Shown here piece by piece: positions 35,600 to 44,029 of a DNA stretch of 64,000 bases. The notes under the pieces were generated by a model. The model was given only the letters and a program-made list of their open reading frames with translations. It made no database searches and had not been told where the DNA came from. The position numbers and the translations under genes were made by a program. Positions within the stretch are counted from its first letter, which is position 1. Each line of letters opens with the position of its first letter. The DNA is from Obesumbacterium proteus (GTDB taxonomy: Bacteria > Pseudomonadota > Gammaproteobacteria > Enterobacterales > Enterobacteriaceae), in NCBI RefSeq assembly GCF_001586165.1, contig NZ_CP014608.1:1240001-1304000 (forward strand), in the 5' to 3' direction.

Positions 35600-36517
35600 A
35601 TGCCTTTAGAACCTGCAATCGCTGAACTGGTGAACGATTTTATTGCGGCAGGTCGGCCATCGCCTCGTCGCCAAACCGTTGCCGAGCGGCGAGCGGGCTA
35701 TGTGGCCAGCACGATATTGGCGGGCGAAAAAGAAACGCGCGTGGACGTGCGCGACGTGAGCCTTGAAGGGATGACGCTGCGCGTGATTTCTCCGCAGGGA
35801 GCACATGGAAATAAGCCAACGGTGATTTACTACCACGGCGGCTGTTTTGTCAGCGGTGGTTTTGCCACGCATGAAAAGCAACTGCGGCAGTTGGCCTATC
35901 ACAGCGGATGCCGAGTGATTGCCGCGCAATATCGGCTAGCACCGGAGCACGTCTATCCTGCTGCGCACGATGATGCTCATCATGCGGCAATGCTTGTGTG
36001 GCAGCACGCCGATTTTTTAGGCGTGGATCGCGAGCAAATTTCGTTGGCTGGCGACAGCGCGGGCGGGCATATCGCGTTAGTCACGGCGCTGCGTCTGCGT
36101 GATGAGAGCCGTTGGTTGCCGCATAAGCTCTTGCTGATTTACCCGATGCTGGATGCCACGGCCTCTTTTGATAGCTATCAGCGCAACGGCGATGACTATA
36201 TTATTACCCGCGACGCGCTGCTCAGCGGTTACGAAGCTTATTTTCCAGACATCGATTTTAAGCATCCTGAAGTCAGCCCGCTGTGGCGCAGTGATTTCTC
36301 TGGTCTGCCGCCAACGCACATTATTACCGCTGAATACGATCCGCTATGCGATGAAGGTGAGGCGTTGTTCGCACGTCTAACCGAGCAGGGTGTGAGCTGT
36401 AGTGCGCAGCGCTATCTTGGCGTGATCCACGGATTTTTCCAGCTCGGTGGCGTTAGCCAAACGGCACGCAATGTGATGAGCGATATTGCCGCTCAGCTTC
36501 AAACCGAGCGCTTTTAG
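35600..36517 (+). CDS. HSL-family alpha/beta-hydrolase (esterase)
   Basis: A 305-residue bacterial hormone-sensitive-lipase-type hydrolase. The ATG at 35600, after a GGATATAG leader, is chosen; the longer upstream frame overlaps lysR and is not conserved. The catalytic Ser is in LAGDSAGGH, the Asp in TAEYDPLCDEG and the His in VIHGFFQ. The oxyanion loop reads YYHGGCF, with Cys instead of the usual third Gly of HGGGF/W. It lies 16 bp after lysR and is probably co-transcribed. The substrate is unknown. Confidence 0.85.
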   Translation: MPLEPAIAELVNDFIAAGRPSPRRQTVAERRAGYVASTILAGEKETRVDVRDVSLEGMTLRVISPQGAHGNKPTVIYYHGGCFVSGGFATHEKQLRQLAYHSGCRVIAAQYRLAPEHVYPAAHDDAHHAAMLVWQHADFLGVDREQISLAGDSAGGHIALVTALRLRDESRWLPHKLLLIYPMLDATASFDSYQRNGDDYIITRDALLSGYEAYFPDIDFKHPEVSPLWRSDFSGLPPTHIITAEYDPLCDEGEALFARLTEQGVSCSAQRYLGVIHGFFQLGGVSQTARNVMSDIAAQLQTERF

Positions 36518-36529
36518 TTAAATCAAACA

Positions 36530-36560
36530 GCAGCGGTACTGCACAAGTCTGTACCGCTGC
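36530..36560. terminator. Hairpin between convergent esterase and MOSC genes
   Basis: GCAGCGGTAC-tgcacaagtct-GTACCGCTGC: a perfect 10-bp stem without a T-run; a probable bidirectional terminator or processing hairpin. Confidence 0.6.
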
Positions 36561-36570
36561 GCGACGCGGC

Positions 36571-37215
36571 TTACAGGCTGTCTAATCTTGCTTTAGCTTC
36601 GTTTTTCCAGATTGCCGCCAGTAAATCAAGCTTGCTCAGCGCGTCCAGATCGCTGGCAGATGCGTTGGGGTTGAAGATGATGTTTTGCACGCGGCTCAGC
36701 GGCCAATCGGCATGAGGGCGCTCAACCAGCGTAATAGCATTACCTGCCTGAACTTCTCCCGGCTGTAAAACACGATAGAACCAGCCGTTACGTGATTGCT
36801 GATGCATCAACTCCGGCGCGTTTGGGTCATTTAAGCGGCCTGCCATGGTGTTACAGGCCACTCTTCCCCAAGATATTTGTAGCCGCGCAGTGCCAATGCT
36901 GAAGGTATCGCCAATACAGATGGTGTGTTCGGTGATCCCTCTGGTAGCAAAGTTCTCGCCAAAAATACCGGGGGTTTTAAATAGCTCAGCCTGAGCCGGA
37001 TAGTGTGAGCGCCAAAAATCATAATGCTCAAGCGCATAGTTCATGATGGCGCATTCAGGGTCATCAAAATACTCTTGATGTCCCGCTTCGGTTTCAATTC
37101 CGTGGGTGCCTACATAAACGCGCCCGTTAGCTGGTTTTTTTAGCTGTGTTCCATCGGCTTGGCGCTGGTTGCATAAAATCACATCGAGAGTGGCGAGCAG
37201 TTGCTGTGTGTTCAT
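36571..37215 (-). CDS. MOSC-domain protein (YiiM-like)
   Basis: A 214-residue MOSC protein with the C-terminal three-helix extension of the YiiM type. The MOSC core (about 25-165) includes GRVYVGTHGIETEAGHQEYF, GENFATRGITE, ICIGDTFSIGTARLQIS and the conserved Cys in WGRVACNTM. YiiM proteins use molybdenum cofactor to reduce N-hydroxylated bases or other N-hydroxy compounds. It lies 73 bp downstream of the TonB receptor on the same strand, after a hairpin, so it may be partly co-expressed with the molybdate operon; a Mo-dependent role would fit. Confidence 0.85.
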   Translation of the reverse strand: MNTQQLLATLDVILCNQRQADGTQLKKPANGRVYVGTHGIETEAGHQEYFDDPECAIMNYALEHYDFWRSHYPAQAELFKTPGIFGENFATRGITEHTICIGDTFSIGTARLQISWGRVACNTMAGRLNDPNAPELMHQQSRNGWFYRVLQPGEVQAGNAITLVERPHADWPLSRVQNIIFNPNASASDLDALSKLDLLAAIWKNEAKARLDSL

Positions 37216-37262
37216 TTATTACTCCTATATCCATCATCTTGTTGGATATAAACACCGTTAAA

Positions 37263-37282
37263 CCCCCCGTTTATACGGGGGG
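37263..37282 (-). terminator. Hairpin after the TonB receptor gene
   Basis: CCCCCCGT-ttat-ACGGGGGG, a perfect 8-bp stem; on the minus strand it is followed by TTTAACGG, a weak T-run. Some readthrough into the MOSC gene is plausible. Confidence 0.65.
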
Positions 37283-37287
37283 ATTAC

Positions 37288-39270
37288 TTAGAATTTATAC
37301 TCGATGCCCGCCCAGTAGTTGCGTCCTTCTTCGACGAAACCTTCGGTATAAGCATAAGCGGTATCGAACACGTTATTCACCGAGGCGTTAACGCTGAGGC
37401 CTTTCGCAATTTCGTAATCTGCCCGCACATTGGTTACGGCAAATCCGCCCGCTTTTTGGCTGCCGTCGCTGTTGCTATAGCTTGAAGAACGGGCTTCTTC
37501 AGAAAGGGTAAGGCTAAGTGGCTGCCATGGCGTATAAGTGACCCAGCCCATGACCGTTTGAGTCGGGAGTCCGGTTACTTTGCCAACGTCTTTGTCCTTA
37601 ACATCGCTGTGAATGAGGCTGTAGCTAAGGCCCACTTTCACTTCATTCAGAATCAGTCCGTTAATACCTAAATCGAGGCCGGTGTAGTCAACGCGTCCGC
37701 TATTGCGGTTTTGTACCGTATTGGCATCGATGTTCTGTGTGAGAATAGCGTCGCTAATGCGGTTGTAATAAACGCTTGCTTCATAACCCCAATCTTCGCT
37801 GAGATAGCCGGTATAGGTGAGGTCGATACTGCGAGCGCGCTCGGCTTTGAGGTTTGGATTAACCAAGGCCACCTGTCCGAACGCAGGGCGAGATGTGGTG
37901 TAGCGCTCTTTCAGTGTAGGGAAACGGCTGCGATCGGAAACCGAGAGCGCAATATCATCACGGTTGTCGAAGTGATATTTCGTCATGGCCTGCCAGTTGA
38001 AGGCGTTTTGATTATTGCTGTCGTAGTGGGTAATCGAGCCGTCTTTTTCGTGCTTCATCCCTTCAAGGCTATCACGCCAGTCGTAGCTTATCCCTGCCAC
38101 CACGTCCCACTGATCGTCTACTGCCCATTGGTATTCGCTAGAGAGCGACCATGTGCGATCTTTGTAACGATCGTAAGGTGCATTGCGATATCCCTGCTCG
38201 CGGTGAACGTCTTCTTTCCAATGAGCGGCAAACGAAAGCTGGTCACGCTCGCGCATATCAGCCGATAGCTGGAGGCCTGCGCCATCGGTGTAATCATCAT
38301 AGTGGCTGTAGCTGCCTTTTTTATTTTTCAGATCGCTTAGTGAGTTGTACATCAGCAGGGTGTTTTTAAAGGTATCTCGATAGGCTCGGCTTTTAAGGGT
38401 AAAGATATCGCCAAGCTTGGTGGTTCCCTGATAGTAATAACTTTCTTTGTCGTATTCCGGCCACTGCCAATATTTCGGTTTTTGATCGCTGGTTCCGGCA
38501 TACGGTGGGTTTTCTTTTTCACCATCCTGTTTGATATAGGTAAAGGTGTATTCATCATTTTCACGTGGGGTAAAACCGAGCTTCACAATGCCACGTTTAT
38601 CGTCAGATTTTGAATTAGTGCGCTTGCCGTCGGTGCCTGCGGTGCGGTTATCTACGCTGTCTGGCAAGCCAACAAATCGTTGTTTTAGCTCGCTGCCGCT
38701 GATCTGTAGATAGCCTAAATCGCCTTTCATACCCAGCGAGGCGTTGGTGTCAAAAGCATTGTCTTTGCCACGCGCCCATCCTTGACGGTAGCTAATGTTG
38801 CCTTCTAAATCTTTTTTAGGTTTTGTCGTGGTGAGGTTGATTGAGCCCCCCATTTGGTTGGGGCCTTGCAGCAGAGAGGTGTAGCCTTTAGAGACTTCCA
38901 GCGAAGCCAAGTTTGACGTGAGGAAGCGGCCTAAATCCAAATTGCCGTCATAGGGAACGTAGATCGGGACGCCATCATAAAAAATAGGAACCTGCCGGTT
39001 ATCGAACCCACGAACGCGAACCTGTAATTCGTTACGTCCGCCCGATTTTTGCAAGGATACGCCGGGAACCACGCTGAGCGCGTCGGCGACGTTGCGTTTA
39101 TCGAGTTTGGTGATGGTGTCTTGTGTGACGATCTCGCTGGTGTTTGCTACCGGACTACTCCAAACGGTCATGACATCATCGTCATTGGCAGCCTGAACGT
39201 CCATGGCAATGCCGCCTGACATGCATAGAGTTATTGCCGTACATAAAGTTGTTTTTCTCATTTTCATCAT
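37288..39270 (-). CDS. TonB-dependent outer-membrane receptor
   Basis: A 660-residue receptor with a signal peptide (MMKMRKTTLCTAITLCMSGG, cleavage near VQAAND), a TonB-box-like DDVMTVWSS, a plug domain (about 45-160: LSVVPGVSLQKSGGRNELQV, DGVPIYVPYDGN, LLQGPNQMGGSINL) and a 22-strand barrel ending in WAGIEYKF with the expected terminal Phe. It is the last gene of the ModE-box operon, 94 bp after modD. By context its ligand should be a molybdenum or tungsten species, perhaps chelated, rather than a ferric siderophore. That is inference. Confidence 0.9.
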   Translation of the reverse strand: MMKMRKTTLCTAITLCMSGGIAMDVQAANDDDVMTVWSSPVANTSEIVTQDTITKLDKRNVADALSVVPGVSLQKSGGRNELQVRVRGFDNRQVPIFYDGVPIYVPYDGNLDLGRFLTSNLASLEVSKGYTSLLQGPNQMGGSINLTTTKPKKDLEGNISYRQGWARGKDNAFDTNASLGMKGDLGYLQISGSELKQRFVGLPDSVDNRTAGTDGKRTNSKSDDKRGIVKLGFTPRENDEYTFTYIKQDGEKENPPYAGTSDQKPKYWQWPEYDKESYYYQGTTKLGDIFTLKSRAYRDTFKNTLLMYNSLSDLKNKKGSYSHYDDYTDGAGLQLSADMRERDQLSFAAHWKEDVHREQGYRNAPYDRYKDRTWSLSSEYQWAVDDQWDVVAGISYDWRDSLEGMKHEKDGSITHYDSNNQNAFNWQAMTKYHFDNRDDIALSVSDRSRFPTLKERYTTSRPAFGQVALVNPNLKAERARSIDLTYTGYLSEDWGYEASVYYNRISDAILTQNIDANTVQNRNSGRVDYTGLDLGINGLILNEVKVGLSYSLIHSDVKDKDVGKVTGLPTQTVMGWVTYTPWQPLSLTLSEEARSSSYSNSDGSQKAGGFAVTNVRADYEIAKGLSVNASVNNVFDTAYAYTEGFVEEGRNYWAGIEYKF

Positions 39271-39363
39271 TATCCCCAGGATCGATATGTTTATTTTTAT
39301 ATAACGCTTATGGTGTCTATTGGCAGGCCGTCATTAGCCTGCCAATGTGGAACGCTTTGTTAT

Positions 39364-40212
39364 TTAGTCAGAGGGTACGAGCCGAACTTTGATGTCTGCC
39401 GGTGGCGCGTAATAAGGCGCGGAGGTGACCAGCAGTGAAATGCCGGTTTGCGCAAATTTATCAATGGTCGCGAGAGTAATTCCGCCCGCTAAGGACAGTC
39501 GGCAGTGAGGCGAAAATCTCTGTGCATAGGCTTTGAGCGCGAGAATGTCATCGGGTGAGAATTTATCGAGTTGCACAATATCGGGCATGCCCAATAACGC
39601 CTGTTTGGCTTCATCCACGGTATCGGCTTCGACGATGATGGCTTTTTCCGGCGCCTGCTGGCGTAAGGTTGCAATGATGCTCTGCCAGTTATCAGGGGAG
39701 GGGCAAAATCGACGGTGGTTGGTGAACAGCAAAATAGTTTCACCGCAGCCCGCACGATGAATAATGCCACCTGCGGCGGTCACGGCTTGCATGGCGAGTA
39801 AGTGGGTGCCAGGAATGGTTTTGCGCGTGCAGGCAATTTTTCCCTGCGGCGAATAACGCTGTAGGATCTGACGCATTTGATAGACATAGTCAGATACGCC
39901 ACAGCTCCACTCCAACAGGTTCTGCACGGCCTTCCAGCCCTGATGCAGCGCATCGGCGCGGCCTTGGGCGGTGAGCAAACATGCGTCTGCCATGGCGATA
40001 TCGCCGTCGTGGAGGTGCTGCTCAACCTCTAATCCCAGCCGTAAAAGCATACGGCGAGCGGTGTCGATGCCGCTGATACAGCCTCCTTGTCGATGATGAA
40101 AGCGCATTGATCCTTGACGCGCACCGATGTTCAGCGCGCGCGTCGTTAGATCCCCGCCCTGTATGTCATCCATCAGCCACTGATCGAGCTGCGCATCAGG
40201 GATGAAAATCAT
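39364..40212 (-). CDS. modD: ModD (nicotinate-nucleotide pyrophosphorylase-like)
   Basis: A 282-residue protein of the QPRTase fold, the ModD subgroup found with molybdate transporters. The start at 40212 (MIFIPDAQLDQWLMDDIQGG) overlaps the methyltransferase stop by four bases and fits the family N terminus. Visible features are DIQGGDLTTRAL, the TRKTIPGTHLLAMQAVTAAG segment (phosphoribosyl-diphosphate site of the family) and IVEADTVDEAKQALL. The exact reaction of ModD is unknown; it may modify a small molecule in molybdate handling. Confidence 0.88.
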   Translation of the reverse strand: MIFIPDAQLDQWLMDDIQGGDLTTRALNIGARQGSMRFHHRQGGCISGIDTARRMLLRLGLEVEQHLHDGDIAMADACLLTAQGRADALHQGWKAVQNLLEWSCGVSDYVYQMRQILQRYSPQGKIACTRKTIPGTHLLAMQAVTAAGGIIHRAGCGETILLFTNHRRFCPSPDNWQSIIATLRQQAPEKAIIVEADTVDEAKQALLGMPDIVQLDKFSPDDILALKAYAQRFSPHCRLSLAGGITLATIDKFAQTGISLLVTSAPYYAPPADIKVRLVPSD

Positions 40213-41030
40213 AGCGCCCCCTGCGGTGACGTTTTTTTCTCCCATGACACTAGCGCCCAATCACGAGTCGGCGAAGCAATGGTTAATCCGTGCTTTTGCT
40301 GGTGGGTGTAGTAATCAAAAAGGCGCTGCTGTTCTTCATCATTCAGCGTGCCCAATGACCAACTGGTGCTTTCATAAAAACGCTCGAAAGTATCCGTATT
40401 TCCCTGACAGTTTGGCCCGGCGATGAAATCAACGCGGGCATGAATGCCCATCTGGTACAAGACGTTAACCGCGTAGATATAGTTTGGCAGTTCAATGACG
40501 GGGCGACCGATAACCCGCTGCACTTCAGCATTGACGAACGAAGGGCTGACGGTGTGGGTGGTGTAAACGCGCAGCCGTGCCTGCTGATGAAGTTTTTGCA
40601 TGGCCGAGCGTAAATCACCGACCAGAGTTGAACGCGAGGCAACGGCGATATCACACTGCGGAAGAGCGCTCCAATCATCCTCCCAAGCTCGGCGAAGCAG
40701 CGTGACGTTATCGAGCTGCATGGCCTGTGCGCGTTTGGCCGCAACCTCAAGCATCCCCTTGCTGTAATCCACGCCGTAAACATGGCTGAGTTTATGCGCC
40801 ACATTGAGGCAAACCGAACCGGGGCCACAGCCCATATCCAGTAAGGTTTCCGCGTTGGTAAAATCCATTTTGGCAATAAGCTGAACCAAATATGCGTCTT
40901 GCGGGTTCGCGCAGGTTACGGCCATTTTCTCAGCACGTTTATCCCAATGTTCTGGCGCTTTTTCAGTGCGTTGCGCTAGTGCTAACTGCTGTTGGTAGAG
41001 TGCAGAAAAGTCGATTTCATCAATCAGCAT
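40209..41030 (-). CDS. Class I SAM-dependent methyltransferase in the molybdate operon
   Basis: A 273-residue methyltransferase with motif I LLDMGCGPGSVCLNVAHKL (about 60-80), a following acidic loop region and a helical N-terminal cap. The start at 41030 (MLIDEIDFSALYQQQ) has the Shine-Dalgarno AAAGGAACTCAC; an ATG at 41054 overlapping the ATPase stop is the alternative and would add eight residues (MKTKKGTH). Its stop overlaps the modD start (ATGA). The substrate is unknown. Its place between transporter and ModD suggests a small-molecule step tied to metal uptake. Confidence 0.85.
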   Translation of the reverse strand: MLIDEIDFSALYQQQLALAQRTEKAPEHWDKRAEKMAVTCANPQDAYLVQLIAKMDFTNAETLLDMGCGPGSVCLNVAHKLSHVYGVDYSKGMLEVAAKRAQAMQLDNVTLLRRAWEDDWSALPQCDIAVASRSTLVGDLRSAMQKLHQQARLRVYTTHTVSPSFVNAEVQRVIGRPVIELPNYIYAVNVLYQMGIHARVDFIAGPNCQGNTDTFERFYESTSWSLGTLNDEEQQRLFDYYTHQQKHGLTIASPTRDWALVSWEKKTSPQGAL

Positions 41031-41050
41031 GTGAGTTCCTTTTTTAGTTT

Positions 41051-41800
41051 TCATATTCCCAGATGTGCTTCGATTTCCTCTTCACTGACGTCATACAGCT
41101 GAGACAATGAAGCGCTATTAAGCATCGTTTTCGGCGTTCCCTGTGATGCCCCGTTTTGTGGGCTGAGGGTCACGATGGTATCGGCCACCGCTTTGGCGTG
41201 CATGGGATGATGGGTAGACATCAACAGCGTGATCCCAACCGTTTTTAACTGACGAATACGCTTGAGCAGGGTTATCTGATGGCCAAAATCCAAGCTGGCT
41301 GCCGGTTCATCCATCACTAAAAGCGCTGGCTGTTGGACTAGAGCGCGGGCGATTAATACCAACTGCCGTTCACCGCCGCTGAGCGTTGGAAAGCTGCGTT
41401 GTTCCAAGTGAAGAATGCCAAGAGCATCCAGTGCATCTCGGGCGAGCTGGTGATCGCGTTGATGAGGGGAGGAAAATAAGCCCAGATGAGCGCTGCGGCC
41501 CATGCTCACCATATCCAGTACGCTGTAAGAAAAAGGGCCGCTGTGAGCCTGAGGAACATAAGCAACCAGCTGTGCGAGCTTAGCCGGTGACCACTCCTGC
41601 AACGGTTTTCCTGCCAAGATAATATCGCCCTTGAGCGCGGGTAATAGCCCAAGCAGCGTCCGCATTAGCGTGGTTTTCCCACAGCCGTTAGCGCCCAGCA
41701 GACAACAGATTTCCCCGCGTTGGATGGCAAAATTAATATTCTGCAAAATGGGGCGATCGCGATATCCCAAGGCAACCTGACTAAATGACACCATGCTCAT
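41051..41800 (-). CDS. ABC transporter ATPase (molybdate/tungstate, MolC/FecE type)
   Basis: A 249-residue ATPase of the iron-siderophore/B12 class. Walker A GANGCGKTT (about 34-42), the signature LSGGERQ, Walker B LLVMDEP and the H-loop STHHP are all intact. It drives the permease encoded just upstream, with which it overlaps by four bases (ATGA). The family includes FecE, BtuD and the molybdate ATPase MolC; the ModE-type site upstream of the operon favours the last. Confidence 0.92.
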   Translation of the reverse strand: MSMVSFSQVALGYRDRPILQNINFAIQRGEICCLLGANGCGKTTLMRTLLGLLPALKGDIILAGKPLQEWSPAKLAQLVAYVPQAHSGPFSYSVLDMVSMGRSAHLGLFSSPHQRDHQLARDALDALGILHLEQRSFPTLSGGERQLVLIARALVQQPALLVMDEPAASLDFGHQITLLKRIRQLKTVGITLLMSTHHPMHAKAVADTIVTLSPQNGASQGTPKTMLNSASLSQLYDVSEEEIEAHLGI

Positions 41801-42789
41801 CCGCGGCCTCCGCGAAGTAACAGCATCAGGAAAAAAGGAGCGCCGATCAGCGCCGTGAGTATCCCCAAAGGCAGCTCGATGGTGAATAGGCTACGGGCCA
41901 AGGTATCGGTGAGTAAGAGAAGTAGCCCACCACCCAGCATGGAGGCTGGAAATAAACGCTGATAGTTATCGCCGGTGACTAAGCGGCAGATATGGGGAAC
42001 CACTAAGCCAATCCAGCCAATGATACCGGCGACCGATACCGCGCTTGCCGTGATCAACGTCGCGCAAATGATAAAGATCAGCCGCAGGCGCTTAACATGA
42101 ACGCCCATGGTTTTGGCTTCATCATCCGGCAGGCTCAGTAGATTCATACGCCAACGCAGCAGCAAAAGTGGCAGCATGCCCAACAGTAAAACGGGGATAC
42201 TGCTGTAGAGATCGTCATGGGTGATGGTAGAAAGGCCGCCTAATAACCAGAAGGTGATCGAAGGGAGTTGGGTGTAGGGATCGGCCAAGATTTTAATCAG
42301 CGAAATGACCGCGCCGCACAGGGTGCCGATGGCAATGCCAACCAGAACCAGAGATAGCACCGGATCGTGGCGTTTTGCCAGCGAGGCAATCAGACAGGTG
42401 AGCGCCACGGCCAGCATACCGCCGACAAAAGCCAACAGCTGAACGATAACGATCGGCAAACCCAGCCACATCGCCACGCATGCCCCCATTCCTGCCCCTG
42501 CGGATACGCCCAGAATATCGGGTGAAACCAATGGATTACGGAACATTCCTTGATAAGCCGCTCCGGCAGCCGAAAGCGCGGCGCCAATCATTAGAGCAGC
42601 TAAAATTCGCGGCAGGCGTATTTGCCAGAACACGATAGCAACTCGCGGATCTGCCTGCGTCGTGTTTGAATGCACCAACAGATTCAACAGTTCAGTGGGC
42701 GTGAGTGGATATTTGCCAACCAAAAGCGCCAATAGAATGGCAACCAGAATACCGCTGGAAAAAAGAGCCAGATTTTTGGTCAGATTCAT
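41797..42789 (-). CDS. FecCD-family ABC transporter permease (MolB-like)
   Basis: A 330-residue inner-membrane permease with about ten TM helices and the family signatures RLPRILAALMIGAALSAAGAAYQ, RNPLVSPDILGVSAGAGMGA and GIIGWIGLVVPHICRL. It pairs with the ATPase and binding protein on either side, with four-base overlaps to both. Fold-wise it belongs with BtuC/FhuB and the molybdate permease MolB, not with ModB. Confidence 0.92.
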   Translation of the reverse strand: MNLTKNLALFSSGILVAILLALLVGKYPLTPTELLNLLVHSNTTQADPRVAIVFWQIRLPRILAALMIGAALSAAGAAYQGMFRNPLVSPDILGVSAGAGMGACVAMWLGLPIVIVQLLAFVGGMLAVALTCLIASLAKRHDPVLSLVLVGIAIGTLCGAVISLIKILADPYTQLPSITFWLLGGLSTITHDDLYSSIPVLLLGMLPLLLLRWRMNLLSLPDDEAKTMGVHVKRLRLIFIICATLITASAVSVAGIIGWIGLVVPHICRLVTGDNYQRLFPASMLGGGLLLLLTDTLARSLFTIELPLGILTALIGAPFFLMLLLRGGRG

Positions 42790-43817
42790 CCAGCCTCCAA
42801 CAAGCGCTGGAGTTGGGTTTGGTTTAAATCCGAGTGGTAGAACAGCCGGAAAAACTGCTGGAGGTCATCCATCCAGTTTGCCTGAATCTTGCTATCAAAA
42901 TGCGCCTGTAGTCGGCGCATGCCTAGCAGGCGATTAATACCCGGTGGCGAATCGAGCCAACCAAAAGGCAAGCCGGAATAACACAGAACCTGACCTTTAC
43001 GCACCGCCTGAAGATTTTTCCACAGTGCATTCTGAGTGATATAGCGATAGGTGTTGGCGTCCTGAGTCAGAATAATATCGGGCTCCCACAGCAATAGTTG
43101 CTCGAAAGACACCTGAGCTAAACCATGCTGCGACGGTTCGCTCACTACGTTGATTAGCCCTAACTGCTCTGCGGCTTCCGTATGCAAAGATCCCTGCAAG
43201 CCCGTCTCTAATCCTGTGGCGCCGCGTGCGGAATAAAAACGAGGCGAATTGCCGCTCATCTGCGAAAAACGTTCGGCATCTTGCAGAAAACGCTCTGCCA
43301 ACTGAGCCTGCTTCTCTGCTCTCGATGAAACCCCTAACAGCGTGCCTACCTGACGCAGTTGGCTGGCTGAATCCCGTAATTTCCCATCCACTAAGACGTA
43401 GGGCACGCCAGTTTGTGCTGCGGTTCGCTGCGCGAGTGAGCGGAAGGTTTCATCGGCGCTGCCACAATCAATAATGATGTCTGGAGCCAGCGACACTATC
43501 TTTTCGAGGGAAAGCGTACTTGCACGGCCAGATAAACGTCCTAGCTTTGGCAGTTTTCGAATGGTATCGGAAAGAAATTCACTGCCGGAAACTGAGAAAT
43601 CAAACGAGGATAATCCCAGCAACATTTCGGGTGCTAGCGCGAGCAATAAGAGATCGGCGGGAGCCCCCGCGCTCAATACGCGGTGTGCTTTTTGTGGCGA
43701 TGGCAAAGTACCGAAAGGGACTAAAAGGGCGTCAGCGGCGTGGGTAGCAAAAGGGCTGACCGATAAAGCTGCGCCAGAAAGCAAATACCCAATCAGCTTA
43801 CGACGAGTGATATCCAT
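42786..43817 (-). CDS. Periplasmic substrate-binding protein (MolA-like)
   Basis: A 343-residue class III binding protein (BtuF/FhuD/MolA fold): N-terminal lobe with AGAPADLLLLALAPEMLLGL, a long connecting helix (about 140-175) and a C-terminal lobe with LLLWEPDIILTQDANTYRYI. The signal peptide MDITRRKLIGYLLSGAALSV carries a twin-arginine-like RRKL, so Tat export is possible. It is the first gene of the operon, 21 bp downstream of the ModE-type palindrome. The ligand is predicted to be molybdate, tungstate or a complex of them. Confidence 0.88.
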   Translation of the reverse strand: MDITRRKLIGYLLSGAALSVSPFATHAADALLVPFGTLPSPQKAHRVLSAGAPADLLLLALAPEMLLGLSSFDFSVSGSEFLSDTIRKLPKLGRLSGRASTLSLEKIVSLAPDIIIDCGSADETFRSLAQRTAAQTGVPYVLVDGKLRDSASQLRQVGTLLGVSSRAEKQAQLAERFLQDAERFSQMSGNSPRFYSARGATGLETGLQGSLHTEAAEQLGLINVVSEPSQHGLAQVSFEQLLLWEPDIILTQDANTYRYITQNALWKNLQAVRKGQVLCYSGLPFGWLDSPPGINRLLGMRRLQAHFDSKIQANWMDDLQQFFRLFYHSDLNQTQLQRLLEAG

Positions 43818-43837
43818 GTCATAACCAGAAGTTTTTT

Positions 43838-43861
43838 CGTTATATAATTATTTATATAATG
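43838..43861 (-). promoter_or_regulatory. ModE-type operator of the molybdate operon
   Basis: CGTTATATAATTATTTATATAATG contains TATAT-N7-TATAT, exactly the spacing of the ModE recognition rule (TATAT-N7-TAYAT), flanked by CGT and ATG in near-palindromic arms (CGTTATATA / TATATAATG). It ends 21 bp before the start of the binding-protein gene, over the expected promoter, so ModE-molybdate would repress the operon. Confidence 0.82.
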
Positions 43862-43991
43862 AATTGGCAAAAACCCATAGTCAAGCTATGGGATTAGGTA
43901 AAACGACGAGGTGTGATCTGGGTAGTGGCTTAACAAAAATGAGAAAAGGAAGACTGGAGTGGTTGGCTTTGAGTCACAAAAAACAGTAGGG

Positions 43992-44014
43992 AAAAGGGAG
44001 GTAGTAGACCTCCC
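43992..44014 (-). terminator. Rho-independent terminator after caiF
   Basis: On the minus strand GGGAGGT-ctact-ACCTCCCTTTTCCC: a 7-bp stem with four T, 16 bp after the caiF stop. It separates caiF from the ModE-controlled operon. Confidence 0.8.
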
Positions 44015-44029
44015 ATTAACGGTTCATCT

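Noticed and set aside
37711..38268. 185-codon plus-strand ORF
   Set aside because: Antisense to the TonB receptor gene, with no family features.
37288..43817. Iron-siderophore uptake operon
   Set aside because: The transporter parts are of the siderophore/B12 class, but no Fur box was seen upstream, while a ModE palindrome and modD are present.
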